From the NCBI GenBank assembly GCA_958295665.1, contig OY282558.1:33811045-33875044 (forward strand): a stretch of 64,000 nucleotides of DNA, read 5' to 3'. Under the pieces are notes generated by a model. That model was not told the origin of the DNA. It saw only the letters and a list, made by a program, of their open reading frames with translations, and ran no database searches. The position numbers were made by a program, and so were the translations under genes. Positions 49,701-61,327 of this stretch are shown piece after piece (position 1 is the first letter of the stretch; every line of letters begins with the position of its first letter). The stretch comes from Tipula vernalis. Lineage: Eukaryota; Arthropoda; Insecta; Diptera; Tipulidae.

Positions 49701-52700
49701 GAACATCATAAAACAATTAAAATACAATTTAGGAAAACATTTTTTCGTGTACTTAATGGAAAAGAGCGTCATTTCTTGGTTGAAAACAGTAAAGACAATT
49801 GCTACTTTTCTCCTTAGCAACACAATTCTTCACAAAAACATTTTGCATTTTTGACTTTTATTTATTTGCTTACTGTGGTTGTTATGTACACGCTATGCAT
49901 ACATACCTTGATCCAAACAGGATTTACCTTTTTCATTTTAAAAATTAACGGATTTGTCGTCAAATACACGAAAAAAACAACATGTTTTACGCGTAAAAAA
50001 AGTGATTTACCATGCTCGTAAAATTGTTAATCAACTCGCTGGAAAACTATCACTTTTCTTTACATGTAGAACAATCTACTATTTTTTTTTTATCGGTAAC
50101 AGATTTAACATAATAAAAACGTATATATCTTATGTTTTGAAAAACAGTTAAAGATTTTGATTTATTCTATTGTAAAATCACGTGTTTATTGTGAAAGCAA
50201 GGACTTGCTGAATGAAAACCGAAATTCTACTCAATTCAGTAAGAGTCAACCTTCGCTACACAATAGTAATACTCAAATGGCTTAACATCAAGCGAGATGA
50301 CAACGTGGTCCTCAACGTACATAGTGCCGAACAGCAAGCATCGAAACAACAATAAAGCACGCTAGGGGATTATGCCGACAAATTACTATTAAATACCTAA
50401 ATAATGTCAAAGTTAGGCAGTTACTAGAAAAGGCGCAAGTCCAAGTTAACAATTGCAGAATAAAATTAACCAATGCCAAAGGCAAGATGTCTTAATTTTG
50501 GGCATGTTGTAGTAAGCTGCAATTCAAAACATCGGTTATACTGCTGCAACGAACATAAAGGAAAGGGAAAAAATTGCAATCTTCTAAATAACTGCAAAGA
50601 AAATAGCGCCCTTATCACCACTCAAACTAAATGATGCAATTGTATTGGTCACTAACTGAAATTAATAATTTAATTAAAGACATTATTTTGAACCTCTCAA
50701 ATTGCTCAAATTTATTTCGATCAGATCATTTACCAGTAAAATTTGAATTGAATATAAAATATTTTAGATTTATACCCTTATACCCTTAGTCATGTCACTT
50801 CATTCGAGGTGATAATTGTCGTGTCACTCTTCAACTATAAATTGGTATTCTCTTTACAATTAAATTGGTATGCTCTTATAATTGAAACTGGGATAAAATA
50901 ATTGTGAAAGTTAAAGACAGGAATAACAGCCAATTATTTAAGAAAAATAGTTTAGCTAAACTGGTTTAAATATTCTTTGCAAAAAGAAAGGGATTAGCTA
51001 AAATCGAGATTGACACACTGCGACTAATCTCGAAAAATTCACTAAATCGGTTTTATTAAATCGCAGTGTATCTAGGGTATAAGAAAATCTAACCAAGTAA
51101 TATCGTATTTAAATCCGAAAGGAAAATCCTCATTTCTCATGTCTCAAGTGAACATGAGACTAATAAAATTATTACCATCAGTTTGGATTTGGACATTCGC
51201 ATTCACGCACTCATCAAATTAATAGAATAATTAATATAACTAGACAAAATATGGAGGAAAAAATTCATCGGCGTGACCCTCCTAGACATCGAAAAATCTT
51301 TCGACAAGGTATGATGTTAAATCTTCTATAAAAAATTATAGGTATAATCCAAAGCTTCCTTTGCGGGAGAAAGTTTCAGGCTCACTACAAATTTAGTTCC
51401 TCGGATTGGTATGAAATCCATACTAAGCTTTGATCTTTATTCTATTTATACTGGTGACATAATAACTCCCCTATACCGCAAAAGGCTTGAAAGAGCTTTT
51501 AAAATAATAAATACATATTTTAACAAATGGCGCACTAAAATGAATTATGACAAAACTAAATAAATTTATTTTAGCAACATTTTAGCTAACACCTTTCATA
51601 CAGAAGTCTAAACGTTTCAGGATCACCTATACTTTGGGATAATGAAAAAAAAATACCTGGGAGTAATATTAAACAAAAAATTGACATTCACGACTCATGT
51701 AGAAGAAAAAATAAAATTATCCTACAAACTGGTGAAAGCACTTTACGCATTATTATGTCGAAAGTCAATCCTGCCTACATTATTCCAATAAATTATTACT
51801 CTGTAAAAGTATCATACAACCGATATTATTGTATGGATGCTCTAGTGGGAGTGCCTAAAGCTAGCAGCCGCTAAATCACACACAGAAATCCAAGTTGCAC
51901 AATACAAGATTCTAAAAATGATTTTAGATAAACCAAGCTTTTCCAAAAATTAATTGCACCTGAATATCTAATGGGCTAAAAGTAAGGGAAATTACTTCTA
52001 AAATCATTATTTGTAATTACTATTGTATCCATAGGACATGAATCCACCTTTACTGGAAATGACTTCTTGAGGAAGTTTATTCCAAAGGTTCCCAATCGGG
52101 TTCAAAACTAGACTCTCAGGTGGAAAACCCATTAAACAAAACAGTACCCAAAAAAATTATGCTCGGAAACAAGCCCAACCTTGTTCAGCACTCGCAAATA
52201 TGTTCTTGATCTGACCTTTTCGCGATGCTTTTTCAGTTCAACAACGCCATTTTAATAAAATAACATCAAGCCATCAGGTAATCTGGTTTGGTAATGGGCC
52301 CTCATTTTTGCTTGCGGTATCATATAAAATAATTTTTTAGTTTAGGAAGACGGTGGGTCTTTAATTTAAATCAAAAACGTAGAATCGTTTATTCATAAGT
52401 GGAAAATCTGTTTCTTAAATCGAAATCTTAAATTACAAAAGAAAAATATCCTGAATGAAATCACGAAAATAAGGTTTCCTTTTAGACAAGTAAGGCGAAA
52501 AACATAATCTCAAATTAACTTCAAAATGATCAGTTTTATTTTATCTTAAATGTTCCGTTGTGTTAAATGTGTTCTTTTATGTTAAATTTCAATTTCGAGT
52601 CGATAAGAGATGCTTAATACGATGCTACAATAGATGCTTAATACGATGAACTCGAAAAGTTGTTACCAAACAGGGCAATTGTTAAAACTAACGATTAAGC

Positions 52701-55700
52701 TAACCATAACGGAACTTGCAACATTTGAGGAACAACCAAGTATATTAATAGAAGCAATTCAATGGAATTCTAATGTTGTATATTTTGTTGTTTACCTAGG
52801 TCTACCTCGTGGGCAAAATTTTGCTTCTTTGTGAGTAGGTTTTATAAATTCTTAAACAAAAACTGAAACAGCGATAGGAAAACAACTCAAATTTCACGTC
52901 GCAACATGATTTTCTTCTATGGAGAGTTTTGTCCTTTGTTCTACATGGTATATCGTTTCAGTCTTGTTGAATTGTCCTGACGTGAACCAGCCAATAAATA
53001 ACTTATTAAAATAACTAAAAACAGTGAACTTTAGGTAGAGCTATGCCAACAAATAATCTCTAAATTGAATGCGGAATATCAGTACAAGAACTAAGTAAAC
53101 AGTTAAAATTGCAGAAAAGTACTATTTATTACAAATATCAAAAAAAAAAAAAACTGTTACAAATGAATAGAGATGTGGTCGGAGAAGAATAACAAATGAA
53201 GCAGTTGATCGTCGTTTAGTTTGATAGTTTACTAAATGTCCAAGACTGTCAGTTACCAATGTTTCAAAAATATCAAAAAAATATTATAGAAATGTAAATT
53301 AGTAGACGAACTATCTGCAGAAGACTTAAGTAAGTTGGTATTCAACGATACATAACCAGAACAATGATTAAAATCATTGACATCAACAAGAAAAAGCGAA
53401 GGAATTTTGCTTTGCAGCATGTGAACAAACCCTTGGATTATTGAATAAATATTTTATGGACTGATGAAAGTTCCCGAAAAAAAAGAAGATAAAAAATCAC
53501 CGATCGTGCGAATAGGCATAACGGTGGGAAGCTTATGTTTTGGGGTTGTATTTCTTACAATGGTGTTTGAGATTTGGTCCTTTTGCCTGATAAGGTTGAG
53601 AAAAATGTATACATTGACAAGTTAAATGACCATGCAGACAATTTGTGGTGACAATCTTATTAGGAGAGACTGGTTGCTGCAACAAGACAACGCACCAATC
53701 ATCTTTATTCTTTTAGACTTACCTCCACAAAGTCCAGAGTTAAATGTAATTAAAAATGTTTGGGCGGAAGTCAAGCGAAAAGTGGCATACGTAACCGGAA
53801 AATCGAAAGAAATGGCCGAAAATGAAATCCGCGAGGTTTTCAATCAATTTAACTCTCGAATACTATATCTTAAAAAAATTATAAATTGAATGCCAAATCG
53901 TCTTCAGCCTGTAATCGACGCAAAGGAAGACGTCACTCAACGTTAAACGTTTAAAAGAATCCAAATTATATTATGGGTAGTAATTAAAAAATTAAAAATT
54001 ACAAATACAGTGAAACTTCTATAAGTCGAATCACTAGTTGCCACAATAATTTGTTCGAGTTAAAGAAAATTCGAGATATAGAAATTCCTTCCCAATACAA
54101 ATTGTGGCTCTGCCACAAAAAAAAATTCGATTTATGGAATAATTCGACTAATAGAAGTTCGACTTATGGAAGTTTTACTGTACTTACGCTCACGATCATG
54201 AAGTTTTTCCTAGCGTTTTGCCAAAACTTTAAAATTTGTTATTTTACTTAAGATAACCAACCTTTCGTAAAAAAAAACGTGATTTCCAAATATTTTTGCC
54301 CATGATTGTACATCTGTTTTGGAAAACATATAAAAACGTAGGTAATAATTCAACTTTATACTACATATTTATTTGATATAATTAATATAAATTTATTATT
54401 TAACCAAATTACTATGAACAACAACAAAAGGCTTGTGTCATCCATTGTGCGTTGTTAGAAGGATTCATTCGGATTCGGGCACCCAAGATTCCTTTTAATT
54501 AGAAAATTGATAGAGAAAGAAGACCAATTTGTTATTGACTCTCTTTCATTTGTTAGTCGATTTTGCAGTCGTAACGAAATGAACCTGAAAGTGGACCAAA
54601 CTATGTTCGTTCGGCAGTAGCAGAAGTACATAAACTCGGTTTTTGCAGTAGGGCTTTATCCTTTATGTCGTAATAAGTTCTGTTGTTGCTTTTGGCTTAA
54701 CTCTGAAAAAGGTTTTAAATCTAGCCTTGATGTAAAAATTGACAATGTAGCCTTCGTTAAGATTTATTACCTTGTCATCGTTCTGACAAGGGTTAAATTT
54801 TCCCGCGTCTCGAGATTTTCTTCAACGATTTTTCAGTAGTAGTTAGGAATAGAGCATCTTGTTGAGTTTAGTTTGGAATAGAGCATCAAACGGATATTTT
54901 TGATCACTACGGTTTTGGATTCAGTTTCAAAAGATTTAAAATTCCGGTTTCTTTTTTCGTTCCGGGTTTGTTCCGACACTAAACCAGCTCGAAACTAGTT
55001 TTTAGTAAATTATTGTGCGCCGTTCATAAATTTAATTATCATTTCCTAGTCAATTTCAATGTTAAAAAATTGCGTTCAATGCTCACTTGTGTCGCTGGTT
55101 CAACAAAACTACTTTTGATAATTGAAAAAATTTGATTTGCTACCCTATTATGACATACACCGAATTTGTAATAAATACAACTCCTATAAGAATCGAAGCT
55201 AATCGAGCAACGGACTTATTGATAATATCGCATGTTTCGTCCTTACGTGAAAATAGAAACGAAAAAGAAAACGAAATAACCCCAGGTTTGGGATTGATAT
55301 GCCTCTTCTTTCTTCACTTAAGTTGTAACGGGGACCTTTATCGTTTGTGCATTGCCGTGGTGCCGCTGGTTGAGTTTGTTTCTCGATGTCGAACTCCCTC
55401 AAGCTACACGAATTCTATATAAACGACTAAACATTTAAAAATCTTCTTAACAATGAAATAATTGCTTTATATTTTTTAATCACTTGATAATATTTTAAGA
55501 AAAACACTAACAGGTCTTTTTGGATTTAGGTTAATTTTTGGAAATATTTTGTAAGAGTCTTCTTGCGTATTTGTTTGTTTACTTAATTAAACGTGTTACA
55601 CGTTACATGGCTGATTGGTAACTTCCAAATCCGGTTCATAAACCGATGTTACATGTTTACTAAATGTTTAATTGTATATGGATACTGAAAGTTCATGATT

Positions 55701-58150
55701 ATGACGTTGACGTAAACTTTCGAACCCTAAAATTAAGGTTATCTAGGAATAGTCAATTTACATGGCCAGTAAAATGGAATAAATAAGCTTGCATACACAC
55801 TAACACATATTTATATATAAAGTGGTGGTTGTTAGCTTTTCAAAGAATACAATCTTAAATAATTTTATGCTTACCGAAACAACAAGAACAAGAAAAACTA
55901 GAAAAAAATTTACCAAAAACAAAAAAAAAAAAAAAGAACGTAAGTTTATAGAAGGAAGATGTGTCTTACTAAAAATTGGTCGCTTACAAATAATCGAAAT
56001 CTTAAAGACCGAAAATTATTAGATCGGCATATAAAATTAAATTCAGTGAAATAATGAACACTTGATTGACATTCAATTGGTTATTTCGCTCATCCGACCT
56101 AAATCGATGTGATTCTTTTTCGAGAGGCTACTTCTTCTATGTAAACATTCCTGGCATTACAAATGTCTTTTATTGTAAAAATTTGTGCATAATACTGAAA
56201 TTATAACAAAATAAATACAATTTATTACTACATTGTCATGCAAAGCATTTAGTTACGTAATGTATAAAAATTATTTTCGTTAGATTTAAACGTAGTTGCT
56301 TAAAGCTCTCTGATGTCAGAGTATTCATCGAAAATTATAAATCAGAAAATAAAAGTAAAATACTTATACAAAACACACCACACATTTTATAAATTCATAC
56401 AAAAATATAGTCATCATTCCAAACATAACAACCTCACTTATACTATTGTGTTAATTTGATATTAACATATGTGATCAAAATAATTCAAACCTATTACCTA
56501 ATCTTGATTTTTTTTTTATTTTTATAAAAAGTTTATCAGTAAAAACCTAAACACTGATCTCAAATAGATGAATAAATATAAAAAAACAAATGTTGTGTTT
56601 GTTGCCTATAAATCTAAAGTTAAGCCACTTTGCGCTATTTATAATTTCAAGTATTTAAGTAAGTTAAGATAAAATTCTTGTTTGCCATCAATCCCAGTCA
56701 GAAAGTATAATTAGACAACATTTAGCATTTATCATAAAAAAAAATTTAATTCTAATGGGTGATAAAATAAATAATGCTAAATAAATTAACCATAACGAAA
56801 ATGGGTTCAATATAAATCTGCTACCAATTAAATAGTTTTCATATAATTTGAGTCTCACCTTCCGATCTAGCATAATAATTAATCATTTCATCGAGAACAA
56901 GTAGAGCCATGCTACGAGAAATAAATCGCCTTAAGATTAATAAAACAAAAATCTTACTTGCACCATATATGGTATATTTAAGCAAAATTAAACATCAAAT
57001 TAATAAACAATTAGATACATAAATTGTGTTAATAGCAAGGAATTCGCCGCAAACAACATTACATTGCAGTTTTTCGTCAGTCCTTGAAGTTATTTCTTGG
57101 CGTCTTTAATTCGAAACATCGAAACCGGTTCGGTAATTTAGATAAATTTAAAATCAGAATTAAATTTAAACTTCAGACAAAAATACATTAACTTTTTTTG
57201 TATTGATTAGATCACAAGCAAGATGGTAAAAAAAAAAAATGTTTCTAAAATTGGTCAGCAGCCACTATTGTTTTTTTCCTTTATTCACCAATTACATTTA
57301 CTATACTGCACTGAAGGGTTGCACAGAACTGTCAAAAGATTTGCTAAACTGATTTCTAAAATAAACGCCAACGTTCGTTATCACAGAAAACTAAATATTT
57401 ACACTTCATTCATAAAATGATTAAAAACGTCTGTTTACATTCGTGTGCCATTCAAATTGCATATGTGTTTTATTTATACGCATTTCAGGTTCAGCTTGTA
57501 ATTCGTATTAAGCACATTTTAATGTTACATTATTTACAAAAGCGAAAGAAAGAGTTTACAATATGTAAAGAGTTAATGGGAAGTTGTTCATCCAATCATA
57601 AGTTTATTGGGAGCTTAGTCTTTCTAGCGTAACTTTGCAAGAAAACTGTTTTGTAATATAGTATAACATAAAAATCACATTATTTATTTTAGTATGTCAA
57701 AATAATATTTGTTGTTTTTAGTTAGGAAAAAACAAATAAAGATTACTGGTTATTATTATATAAGAAATTTTTAAATATTGGTGGGTTCGAAATATTTTCA
57801 ATCTTATTTTATTATTACATAAAATATTTAATTTAAAAATAAAAACACAATTTACAATCAAATTATATGTTATGGTTGTATAGGTTTTTTTTTTTTGTTT
57901 GTTCTTTTGCATCTTTATGATTAAGAAAGCAACTTTCTATTCTTATAAAAGAAACGTTTCTAAAGAAAATTGGTGCTTCGAATGTCGTTTCTGATGAATG
58001 ATGAATATCAAAATTATATTAAAATATTTTTTATGACACGTGCCTTAGCACAAATTGTATTTTAATATTAATTCCACAAACCTGATATGCGGCAAGATCA
58101 TCTCCAACGGTGTACAACGGGATTGGAGACGAATTTCTTGGTGCAAACAT
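34730..58150 (-). CDS. Wdr62: WDR62/MAPKBP1-family WD40 protein
   Basis: Seventeen exons in transcript order: 58150-58082, 48286-48195, 43984-43883, 43802-43658, 43592-43383, 43320-43061, 42994-41155, 41093-40951, 40881-40452, 39684-39579, 39439-37187, 36311-36219, 36076-35907, 35742-35565, 35381-35172, 35106-34923, 34865-34730. Phases agree throughout and give 2,206 aa. Residues about 30-710 form tandem WD40 propellers (GRHV-type marks [77 protein letters not shown]). Conserved C-terminal marks are [42 protein letters not shown] and a helical C-terminus. Vertebrate WDR62 and MAPKBP1 scaffold JNK signalling and act at spindle poles and centrosomes; Drosophila Wdr62 acts in mitotic neural progenitors. 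Exon 11 codes about 750 disordered-looking residues and ends in a weak donor. Exon 1 is the least certain. Confidence 0.93.
37050..37186 (-). other. Wdr62: Open-frame extension past the Wdr62 exon 11 donor
   Basis: The exon 11 frame does not stop at its donor (AAAG|GTTTTT, a poor match beyond GT). It runs on for about 45 codons to 37050, and the added residues are strongly hydrophobic. If the intron were kept, the protein would end there with a membrane-like tail and lose exons 12-17. AT-rich introns often give hydrophobic translations by chance, so this is only a possibility. Confidence 0.3.
40294..40350 (-). CDS. Wdr62: Possible 57-nt cassette exon of Wdr62
   Basis: Between exons 9 and 10 a minus frame of 19 codons ([18 protein letters not shown]) is flanked by ATGTAG and GAG|GTGAGATT. 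It is phase 0 at both ends, so it can be included (2,225 aa) or skipped. The donor is good. The acceptor lacks a pyrimidine tract, so it may be a weak alternative exon. Confidence 0.45.
44940..45410 (-). pseudogene. Tc1-type transposase relic in Wdr62 intron 2
   Basis: Minus frames read [11 protein letters not shown] in the helix-turn-helix region (45255-45200), then after breaks [14 protein letters not shown] (about 45055-45010) and KVSIRW. WTDE carries the first catalytic Asp of Tc1 elements. The second and third catalytic blocks are not seen. Stops and shifts show it is dead. Confidence 0.7.
45420..46530. other. Wdr62 intron 2, unannotated part
   Basis: AT-rich intron. A short inverted repeat, TTTTGGTCGAA near 46094 and its complement near 46211, is the only structure seen. 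Confidence 0.4.
46535..46690 (+). pseudogene. Retroelement aspartic protease fragment
   Basis: The plus frame around 46575-46620 reads [14 protein letters not shown]. The D-T-G-A motif within FLIDTGAD is the active-site signature of LTR-retroelement proteases. Only about 30-50 codons remain, with stops beyond. It lies in intron 2 of Wdr62 in the opposite orientation. Confidence 0.65.
46700..48190. other. Wdr62 intron 2, AT-rich
   Basis: Very AT-rich intronic sequence without recognised elements. Confidence 0.4.
48290..50400. other. Wdr62 intron 1, proximal part
   Basis: AT-rich intron. Two overlapping plus frames near 48661-48961 and frames near 49005-49232 on both strands show no known motif; they may be old element debris. 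Confidence 0.35.
50400..51960 (+). pseudogene. Decayed jockey-type LINE in Wdr62 intron 1
   Basis: Plus-strand pieces follow jockey order. A zinc-knuckle remnant near 50490-50600 is followed by [11 protein letters not shown] (RT) near 51275-51310. [18 protein letters not shown] with [18 protein letters not shown] follows near 51615-51755. Frames are broken many times. A MITE copy lies between the ORF1-like and RT-like pieces. Confidence 0.7.
50772..50880. mobile_element. MITE copy B, same family as 33.9 kb
   Basis: CCCTTAGTCATGTCACTTCA starts this copy, and it continues with GTGTCAC, then AATTGGTATTCTCTT. It follows copy A (read on the opposite strand) over about 90 bp. The far inverted end is diverged or lost. 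Confidence 0.6.
51970..52980. other. Wdr62 intron 1, unannotated
   Basis: No recognised element. Composition is slightly less AT-rich than the rest of the intron near 52070-52260, which may be further retroelement debris. Confidence 0.35.
53080..54310 (+). pseudogene. Tc1-like (DD34E) transposon relic
   Basis: Plus-strand pieces run in the right order. The helix-turn-helix is [16 protein letters not shown] at 53083-53130, and [13 protein letters not shown] follows. ILWTDESS holds the first Asp near 53450, then [17 protein letters not shown]. An open 87-codon stretch at 53626-53889 holds LLQQDNAP (second Asp) and [13 protein letters not shown] (Glu). Stops and shifts disable it. A right-end sequence whose complement is TACAATCATGGGCAAAAAT lies at 54310-54292 and looks like a Tc1 terminus. 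The left terminus was not found. A MITE is inserted in its 3' part. Confidence 0.8.
54008..54180. mobile_element. pogo/Tigger-like MITE with TA duplication
   Basis: It starts CAGTGAAACTTCTATAAGTC and ends, on the opposite strand, CAGTAAAACTTCCATAAGTC. The ends form inverted repeats of about 23 bp with two mismatches. TA flanks both sides (54006-54007 and 54181-54182). The inside repeats CGACTTATGGAAG-like blocks. The 173-bp length, TA target and CAG ends fit a non-autonomous pogo/Tc1-mariner element. Confidence 0.8.
54311..58080. other. Wdr62 intron 1, distal part
   Basis: AT-rich intron. A 96-codon plus frame near 55132-55422 with an antisense partner has no known motif. No RNA gene or clear element was found. 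Confidence 0.4.
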
Positions 58151-60090
58151 CACTATTATGTTTTTAACTTATAACTTATTTCGCAAAAACATGTTTATAA
58201 ACACATCGACCAACTTGTAAATGTTGGAAATAAAAAAAAAATAATTAAAATTAAACTTGCTTTTGTTTGTAAACTTTTCGGTTTGCACAATAATTCAAAA
58301 CACATCACATTATATAATTGTACTGAACTATATTCTTTTACAAATCTTTACTAATGTAGCCTTATGTGTCGGCTTAAATATCTAAACTTTCTTCACGATT
58401 CAAATCACACATTTTAAATCTAATAAATCATTGTAAATCTTTTTATTTTCATTATTTTCTTTTGAACATTTCTAAAACAACTTTTTAAACAATTTTTTTA
58501 AATAAAAGGTATTTTACTAAATAACTTTGAGAAAGTATTCAATTGCTTAGTGGTATCATTTTTTTTTTTACTGTATGCAAAGCCTAATATTTATACTATA
58601 TCAAATATTTCTTGAATAAAATCTGAAACAAGTATTTTCTTTAATCACACGAAATAAACGTAAGTAATAAGAAATAAATATTATGTCATTCGTATTTAAA
58701 TATATTATTTTGTTGTAGAAAATGCAAGTAGTTTTGTAGTTTAACAAAAATTCTAAATAGGTTTTGATTTAAATAGATTAAATATTGAAAAACTTAATTA
58801 TAAAATAGCAAAACCTCTATAATTGTAATAGTTAAAAACACCAACACAATATTTAAATTGTTCAATGAATTTAAAACAACAACGCACTTAGTATAACTAC
58901 AATGATAAAAAATGATAGAATTTCAAGAAACTATTTTTTTCTTTTTGTTCAAATTTTAACAAGATTTAAATTTCACGATTTATATTAAACATACATACAA
59001 CAAATTATAATAAAAGCATTGAGCATCGTAGTGCAATTAATAATAATAATCACATATTGAGTTTATGACTAAAATAAAATCACTATTCATGTATGCATTG
59101 TATGTTTATTGTTATAATGCACTAACAATACTAATTAAAAAGCTAATTGCAATAGTTATTTTCTTTTTACATACATATATGTGCATTAATTAGAATAATA
59201 ATTTCAATAAAATATGGAAAAACAATAATAATAGCAAACTAAATGCACTTTTCACTATAAAACAACGACACACACAACTATCTGATTTAAAAAAAAAAAA
59301 CTCAAAAAACTTTGTATTCAGAGCTTTCTAACGATGTTTATGTGTCCGCCAGTTGACTGTTACTGAATAAATTATTTTGATTTTCTTTCACACAAACTTA
59401 AATATTTTTTTATTGTTTGTATCACTTCTTACTTTTCTAACAAGAGTTTAAAAGTATTTTACTTTAAGTTTTAATTATTTTAACTATGTACATAATTTAA
59501 AATTATAATTTGGTACTTCTAATATATGAGTTACGAATAAAATGTACAGACGTAACAGACAAACTATTTTTATTTTACAATCCTAAACTTGGAGAGCCTA
59601 AGTAACTATAATGATTACTGTTCTGCTGTATTATATACATATATGTTCATACGAGTAGATGTCATATTCTAGTCAACAAATTATTGAAGTAATAATTTTT
59701 TTAAGTGTACGTATCTGCAATATTTCATTAATACTGTATTAATAATAACAGCAACAAATATGTTCAAATTTGGCTTTCTTTGGCATAAGTTGTACCGCTA
59801 AAATTTAGCCGCTCAGCGTAGTAGAGTTTTAATATTATAACTGCTATATAAGCACTTTTATTTTCGATATGGGGTAGAAAAGTAATTGATCATCACGTAA
59901 TAAAACAATGTTAAACAATAACAATATTGTATGCAGGGTCCCGGTCGGCATTTAGTACAATGCGGCATATTTTGTTTATTTTATTTTATTAGTTGAAGGA
60001 AAATTATGTTATGATAAAAAAATAATTTCCCGAAATATTTTTAATTTTCTTAACCGCCTTTATTTTATGTTTTATGGTTTTTTCAGATTT
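58151..60090. other. Wdr62 5' flank
   Basis: AT-rich sequence that should hold the Wdr62 leader and promoter (minus direction). I see no convincing TATA box or initiator, so the transcription start is not assigned. Confidence 0.4.
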
Positions 60091-60098
60091 TTTTTTTT

Positions 60099-60245
60099 GC
60101 CATACTGAAATGTGCCGCTTTGAAATATGCTATAGTGTACCATATGCCAAACTGAAATATGCCGTGATGAAACATGCCCTAGTGTATCTTATTCTTTAAA
60201 AAAAGAGCCATATCCGTAATGAAATATGCTGTACTGTATAGCATA
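60099..60245. repeat. Degenerate TGAAATATGC repeats
   Basis: At least five TGAAA(T/C)(A/G)TGC copies lie near 60105, 60120, 60152, 60168 and 60219. AGTGTA recurs in the spacers. Related GGCATATT and GGCCGAATACAATG words occur on either side (59,945-60,375). No coding sense is seen. Confidence 0.5.
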
Positions 60246-60929
60246 GTATATCATGTCTGAGGCAACAGTGACGACCACCTTTTGGAAATTAAGCAATATT
60301 TTTTAACGGTGATAATGGCTTTCGAAAGAAAGTTTGCCGAATTCAAAGTGGGCCGAATACAATGTGGCAACTTCCGCCACCATGTTTTACTCAAGTTCAG
60401 TGTTGGTTTTTCGCCACACCATAACTAGCCCATCTGACATATTCCAAGCGCTTTTTAATATTTTTTTCGACAAATACATATATTTGTTGCGTGTCAGCGA
60501 TACTCTTGTTTATGCAAAATATTGCGTATTGTCTGAGGTTCTATCACTATTTTTTCGTGTTGATAAACTTTGACAGCGTACTAGGCCTTTAACACTAACT
60601 CAAAATACGAAATCTTTCGTAATAGTTCAAGAATACCACCCCTGATCCTTATTTCTTTCTTTCTTCAAAATTTCATCGACCAATTATTATATTCCTGTTA
60701 GAAATAAAACTATACATAGTTAGCTTTATTCAGTATTTCATTTACCGTTTCTCTATAGATACGTGAAACGATATAAGTGAAGACAATTAATTATTTTCAA
60801 AGAAAACCGCTTATTACGTAATATTTTTTTTTTTAATTTCTTTTACTCTAGTAAAATAAAGTATAGTATTCATGAAAATTTTGGACCTTTAGATTTTTAG
60901 AGATTTATTTGTTTTGAGGTCCCCTGAGT

Positions 60930-61080
60930 CCGAAAAAGTGGATTTCGAAATGGTGTCTGTCTGTCTGTCTGTCAGTCTGTCTGTGTCCTCTACAGCCCAT
61001 ATGGTTTAATCAATCGAACTGAAACTTCAGATTTAACTTTTTTGATAAATTGGGAGGTCCCAGTGAATTTTACTCCAAAT
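60930..61080. repeat. GTCT microsatellite and conserved flank
   Basis: An impure (GTCT)n run lies at about 60955-60987, followed by CATATGGTTTAATCAATCGA. The architecture resembles that at 14.1 kb and may mark a dispersed repeat family. Confidence 0.45.
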
Positions 61081-61327
61081 CGGCTAACCGAAAGTGGCCA
61101 CACCCTTGGTCCAGAAAATTTGTTTTGCAAATATCATAAAAAGTATAAGGTTTACAAAAAACAACTGAATACAAAATGTTTCCAAAAATTAAAAACAAAT
61201 AAAAATAAAAATAAAAAAATTAAAAAAAAAAAATTTAAAAATTAAAAAAAAAAATTAAGAAAAAAATAAAATTTCTCAAAATTCTCTGTTCGTAAAAGAA
61301 AGTCGTGTGTTGGCCACACCTCAATTT

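Noticed and set aside
55132..55422. Plus-strand 96-codon frame with an antisense partner
   Set aside because: No recognisable domain and no splice support in a long intron.
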